A stretch of DNA of 53,516 nucleotides from Prevotella sp. (GTDB lineage: Bacteria; Bacteroidota; Bacteroidia; Bacteroidales; Dysgonomonadaceae), in NCBI GenBank assembly GCA_031285905.1, contig JAITVH010000038.1:1-53516 (forward strand). The letters are read 5' to 3'. The translations under genes and the position numbers were made by a program. How positions within the stretch are numbered: position 1 is the stretch's first letter; each line of letters begins with the position of its first letter. Shown here piece after piece: positions 50,866 through 53,516 of this stretch. The notes below the pieces were generated by a model. The model ran no database searches and had not been told where the DNA came from. It saw only the letters and a list, made by a program, of their open reading frames with translations.

Positions 50866-50911
50866 TAATCAGTTTATTATAAGAACGGATAATTAGTTGT
50901 GAATGTTTTGT

Positions 50912-51916
50912 CTATAATAATAAAAAAGGTAAAAAAATAATAAAGAGATAAAAAATAAGAACAATTAAGAATAATAATACTGAAGTGACTTTCTCTACTA
51001 ATGCAAAAAAGTGTGATATTAAAAATCCTCCGCACAACATTGTTATAAACAAGTGAAGATACGAACCTGTGTTGGAGAAAAGGAACAGAAGGAAAGAAGT
51101 GACAGTCAGAAACAGTAAAAGACTCAGGTATGACCTTACCTTTATTTTATCCTTATGTCTGTTTATATAATCATCACCAATAATCACTGCCAGTAATAAA
51201 ATAACGCCTGATAGTAGAATCCAATTCTTGGTGTTATAGCCAGCGAAGGGCAACTCAAACATATTATGGATAAGCGATTGTAAAGGCAGGTAGAATGCAT
51301 CCAAATTACCTATGAATAGATAATAGGAAAATACTGGGAAATATATGATAATTACTCCGGAAATAGAAGCTAGTAATGATTTGATGTTAAATGATCTTAT
51401 TATAATAAAGGCAATCCATAGTACAGGTAGATATATTAGGGAAACAGGAACGAACAGGCTACCTAATGTTAGCATAAAACTACATCTGAAAGCCACACTT
51501 TGCGGATGCTCGCCTTGATATGAGGCAAATAATATTCCTATTATTGACAGGAACAGAAAGAGTGCAACATATTCTGCTGACATAGAAATAAATGAAGGCT
51601 GACAACTAAACATTAGCAAAATTACAGAGGGAACAAGAAATGACTTATTCCTGATCAGCACATGTTCAGTATTGATATGCGATGCCAGAAAAGCAATTCC
51701 TCCTACAAACAAACTACTCCCCGCTAAGGAAATATAAGGATTTGTGAAAAAAGGAGCAAATATCCCCCACAAGTAAGATGGCTCTGCATTGTGTTCTAAA
51801 ATTCCAATCTTCAAGAAATATACTAATCGAATGATTATAGCAAATAGTATGGAAAAGATTAATATTCCGTTCCCCTCTGCTATCAGTTTCTTGTATATTC
51901 TTGTAATGCTCATCAT
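50912..51916 (-). CDS. Multi-spanning membrane protein (DUF6427-like)
   Basis: A 334-residue protein with eight to ten hydrophobic segments (IFSILFAIIIRLVYFLKIGI, ISLAGSSLFVGGIAFLASHI, LIYLPVLWIAFIIIRSFNIK, LLFLIVLIFYLFIIFLPFLL). It resembles a Bacteroidetes-specific integral membrane family often near purD or envelope genes. I recognise no catalytic motif. It begins 9 bp after the purD stop, so it is co-transcribed. Function unknown. Confidence 0.7.
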   Translation of the reverse strand: MMSITRIYKKLIAEGNGILIFSILFAIIIRLVYFLKIGILEHNAEPSYLWGIFAPFFTNPYISLAGSSLFVGGIAFLASHINTEHVLIRNKSFLVPSVILLMFSCQPSFISMSAEYVALFLFLSIIGILFASYQGEHPQSVAFRCSFMLTLGSLFVPVSLIYLPVLWIAFIIIRSFNIKSLLASISGVIIIYFPVFSYYLFIGNLDAFYLPLQSLIHNMFELPFAGYNTKNWILLSGVILLLAVIIGDDYINRHKDKIKVRSYLSLLLFLTVTSFLLFLFSNTGSYLHLFITMLCGGFLISHFFALVEKVTSVLLFLIVLIFYLFIIFLPFLLL

Positions 51917-51925
51917 TTACCCGGT

Positions 51926-53197
51926 TTATTTTAGGTCGAAACCTATATCTTTCCTATAATACTTCTTGTCAAACTCTATTTTCTCTGCATTTTTAAACGA
52001 AATGGCTAAAGCTTCATCTTTTGTCTTTCCATAAGAAGTTACTGCAATTACACGCCCCCCATTGGTAAGTACTTTTCCATCCGATAATTTTGTTCCGGCA
52101 TGAAAAACAAGACTATCACTTATATTGTCAAAGCCTGTAATCTCTTTATTCTTTTCATAATCACCCGGATATCCCCCTGCTACCAGCATAATGGTTACCG
52201 CAAATCGGTCGTCATTTTCAAGGTCTGTATTTTTCAGATTTTGATTAGCAACCCCTACTAATAAGGAAACAAAATCGGATTTTATTAGTGGTATTACCAC
52301 TTCGGTTTCCGGATCACCCATCCGTACATTATATTCGATCACCATCGGCTCGCCCTGCACACTGATCAAGCCTAAAAAGATGAAACCCTTATAATCGATT
52401 TTATCTTGCTTCAGCCCTTCAATGGTAGGAATTATAATCCGTTCTTCCACTTTTTTCATGAAAACGTCATCCGCAAAAGAAACAGGCGAAACGGCTCCCA
52501 TTCCTCCGGTATTAGGCCCTGTATCACCTTCACCGATACGCTTATAGTCCTTTGCTACAGGAAGTATTTTATATGAATCTCCGTCAGTCAATACAAATAC
52601 GGAACATTCTATACCGGAAAGAAATTCTTCGATAACGACCGTTTTGCTAGCATCACCAAACATACCCTGAAGCATTTCTTTCAGCTCAGCCTTTGCCTCT
52701 TTCAAATCTTCAATGATAAGTACTCCTTTTCCGGCAGCCAGCCCATCAGCTTTTAATACATAGGGAGGTTGTAATTCTTCAAGGAACTTATATGCCTCAT
52801 CCAGCTGAGGTAACGAGAAACTTTTGTAGCGCGCAGTAGGAATGTTATGTCTCTGCATAAACTGCTTGGCAAAGTCCTTACTGCCTTCCAGTTGTGCACC
52901 CTCCTTAGATGGGCCGATAACTGGAATGTTTTTTATATCCGGGTCATTTTGGAAGAAATCATAAATTCCTCTTACTAAAGGTTCTTCCGGCCCTACAACT
53001 ACCATATCTATTTTGTTGTCTAAGGCAAATTGTTTTATTGAGGGAAAATCGGTTGCGGACAAATTAACATTCGTAGCTATTTCATGAGTTCCGGCATTTC
53101 CCGGAGCAACATACAAATTAGCCACTTTATCACTCTGTTTGATCTTCCATGCAAGCGCACTTTCCCTGCCGCCGCTACCTAACAATAGAATATTCAT
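51926..53197 (-). CDS. purD: Phosphoribosylamine-glycine ligase
   Basis: A 423-residue GARS, second step of purine synthesis (phosphoribosylamine + glycine + ATP). The N-terminal Rossmann part starts MNILLLGSGGRESALAWKIK. Then come VVVGPEEPLVRGIYDFF, PPYVLKADGLAAGKGVLIIE (ATP-grasp), EEFLSGIECSVFVLTDG, GPNTGGMGAVSPV and EYNVRMGDPETEVVIPLIKS. Length and motifs are normal. It is the first gene of the purD-to-lpxA run, behind a good promoter. Confidence 0.97.
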   Translation of the reverse strand: MNILLLGSGGRESALAWKIKQSDKVANLYVAPGNAGTHEIATNVNLSATDFPSIKQFALDNKIDMVVVGPEEPLVRGIYDFFQNDPDIKNIPVIGPSKEGAQLEGSKDFAKQFMQRHNIPTARYKSFSLPQLDEAYKFLEELQPPYVLKADGLAAGKGVLIIEDLKEAKAELKEMLQGMFGDASKTVVIEEFLSGIECSVFVLTDGDSYKILPVAKDYKRIGEGDTGPNTGGMGAVSPVSFADDVFMKKVEERIIIPTIEGLKQDKIDYKGFIFLGLISVQGEPMVIEYNVRMGDPETEVVIPLIKSDFVSLLVGVANQNLKNTDLENDDRFAVTIMLVAGGYPGDYEKNKEITGFDNISDSLVFHAGTKLSDGKVLTNGGRVIAVTSYGKTKDEALAISFKNAEKIEFDKKYYRKDIGFDLK

Positions 53198-53223
53198 ATA
53201 TAGTAGTGTGTATTATTGGATGG

Positions 53224-53254
53224 CAAATATACATGATTATTTTCTTACCATAAA
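53224..53254 (-). promoter_or_regulatory. Promoter of the purD-lpx run
   Basis: On the minus strand TTTA (53251-53254), a 19-bp spacer, then TATATTTG (53224-53231), an exact TAnnTTTG, 26 bp before the purD ATG. No PurR-like or purine-riboswitch structure is evident in the leader. Confidence 0.6.
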
Positions 53255-53308
53255 ATTCAGAATAGCTATTGTGAATTCTGGATAGGTTTTAATTTTCACA
53301 TTTATTTT

Positions 53309-53516
53309 TTTAACTAAAAGGTAACAAAGGTAACAGGTTTGCAATCTATTTTTCTGTTGTAGGGGCGAATTATCATTCGCCCGTTTTTAAAAGCATTAGT
53401 CTTGTATTCGGGCGGATGATAATCCGCCCCTACTGCAAGCCCGGATATTTTAACTAAAAAGTAACAAAAGTGACAGCTTTTGGCCATTAGCTGATAGCCG
53501 TTAGCTTTTAGCCTTT
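53309..53516. repeat. Composite intergenic repeat, copy D (runs off the window)
   Basis: The 26-bp motif occurs at 53309-53334 and 53449-53474. Between them is a 75-bp GTAGGGGCG...CGCCCCTAC unit (53359-53433) with two hairpins, GGGCGAA-TTATCA-TTCGCCC and GGGCGGAT-GATA-ATCCGCCC. The stretch CCCGGATATTTTAACTAAAA is shared with copy C. Past the second motif, GATAGCCGTTAGCTTTTAGC resembles the stretch near 5872 in copy A. The right end lies outside the window. Confidence 0.85.

Noticed and set aside
51926-53197. Purine riboswitch upstream of purD
   Set aside because: The leader is only about 20 nt after the predicted start and has no aptamer-like three-way junction.

Overview
The window is AT-rich bacterial DNA that reads as Bacteroidales, most like Dysgonomonas or a close relative (inference; no database was searched). 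The signs are promoters of the Bacteroidetes form TAnnTTTG with TTTG or ATTG about 20 bp upstream, start codons with no obvious Shine-Dalgarno sequence, a fused lpxC-fabZ gene, many secreted or lipoprotein glycoside hydrolases, and Bacteroidetes-typical envelope families (DUF4251-like, DUF6427-like, Porin_O_P-like).

Layout. 1-1.3 kb: the 3' end of one tRNA, tRNA-Gly(TCC), a tyrosine-recombinase remnant cut off before its catalytic domain, and tRNA-Gln(TTG). 1.3-10.6 kb: an accessory-looking stretch with an XRE regulator, a small membrane protein, a methyltransferase plus double-GNAT pair, a maltose-acetyltransferase-like enzyme, about 1.4 kb of gene-free very AT-rich DNA, an AraC/GyrI-like regulator, then ychF followed by a GT11-like glycosyltransferase, a GNAT and a HAD protein that lacks its nucleophile. 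11.4-13.4 kb: two SGNH hydrolases around a beta-barrel protein. 14.1-20.6 kb: sppA, a GlxA-type regulator divergent from a CoA-transferase, lpxK and a purine nucleoside phosphorylase. 20.7-34.3 kb (minus): seven carbohydrate-active genes (GH127/146-type, DUF4965 type, GH51, two GH2, GH43-like, GH36/27-like) with no SusC/SusD pair or sensor. 34.8-44.7 kb (plus): an envelope metal/heme operon of porin, imelysin, di-heme oxidoreductase, porin, cytochrome c lipoprotein, two-domain Rid protein, CcsBA and an HMA protein. 44.8-46.9 kb: an ADP-forming acyl-CoA synthetase. 47-53.2 kb (minus): purD, a DUF6427-like membrane protein, a DUF4251-like lipoprotein, lpxD, lpxC-fabZ and lpxA.

How the genes fit together. 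Lipid A synthesis is represented by lpxA, lpxC-fabZ, lpxD and lpxK. The minus-strand hydrolases would strip arabinose- and galactose-containing side chains. The plus-strand cluster resembles an EfeO/EfeB-like idea (imelysin plus heme oxidase) rebuilt with c-type heme proteins, outer-membrane porins and its own cytochrome c maturation factor, and is the best candidate here for an under-described system.

Non-coding structure is unusually rich. There is a modular intergenic repeat family (four copies, bracketed by a 26-bp motif containing TTTAACTAAAARGTAACA), a 96-bp sequence present twice in inverted orientation upstream of unrelated genes, and a pair of bulged hairpins just ahead of two hydrolase start codons.
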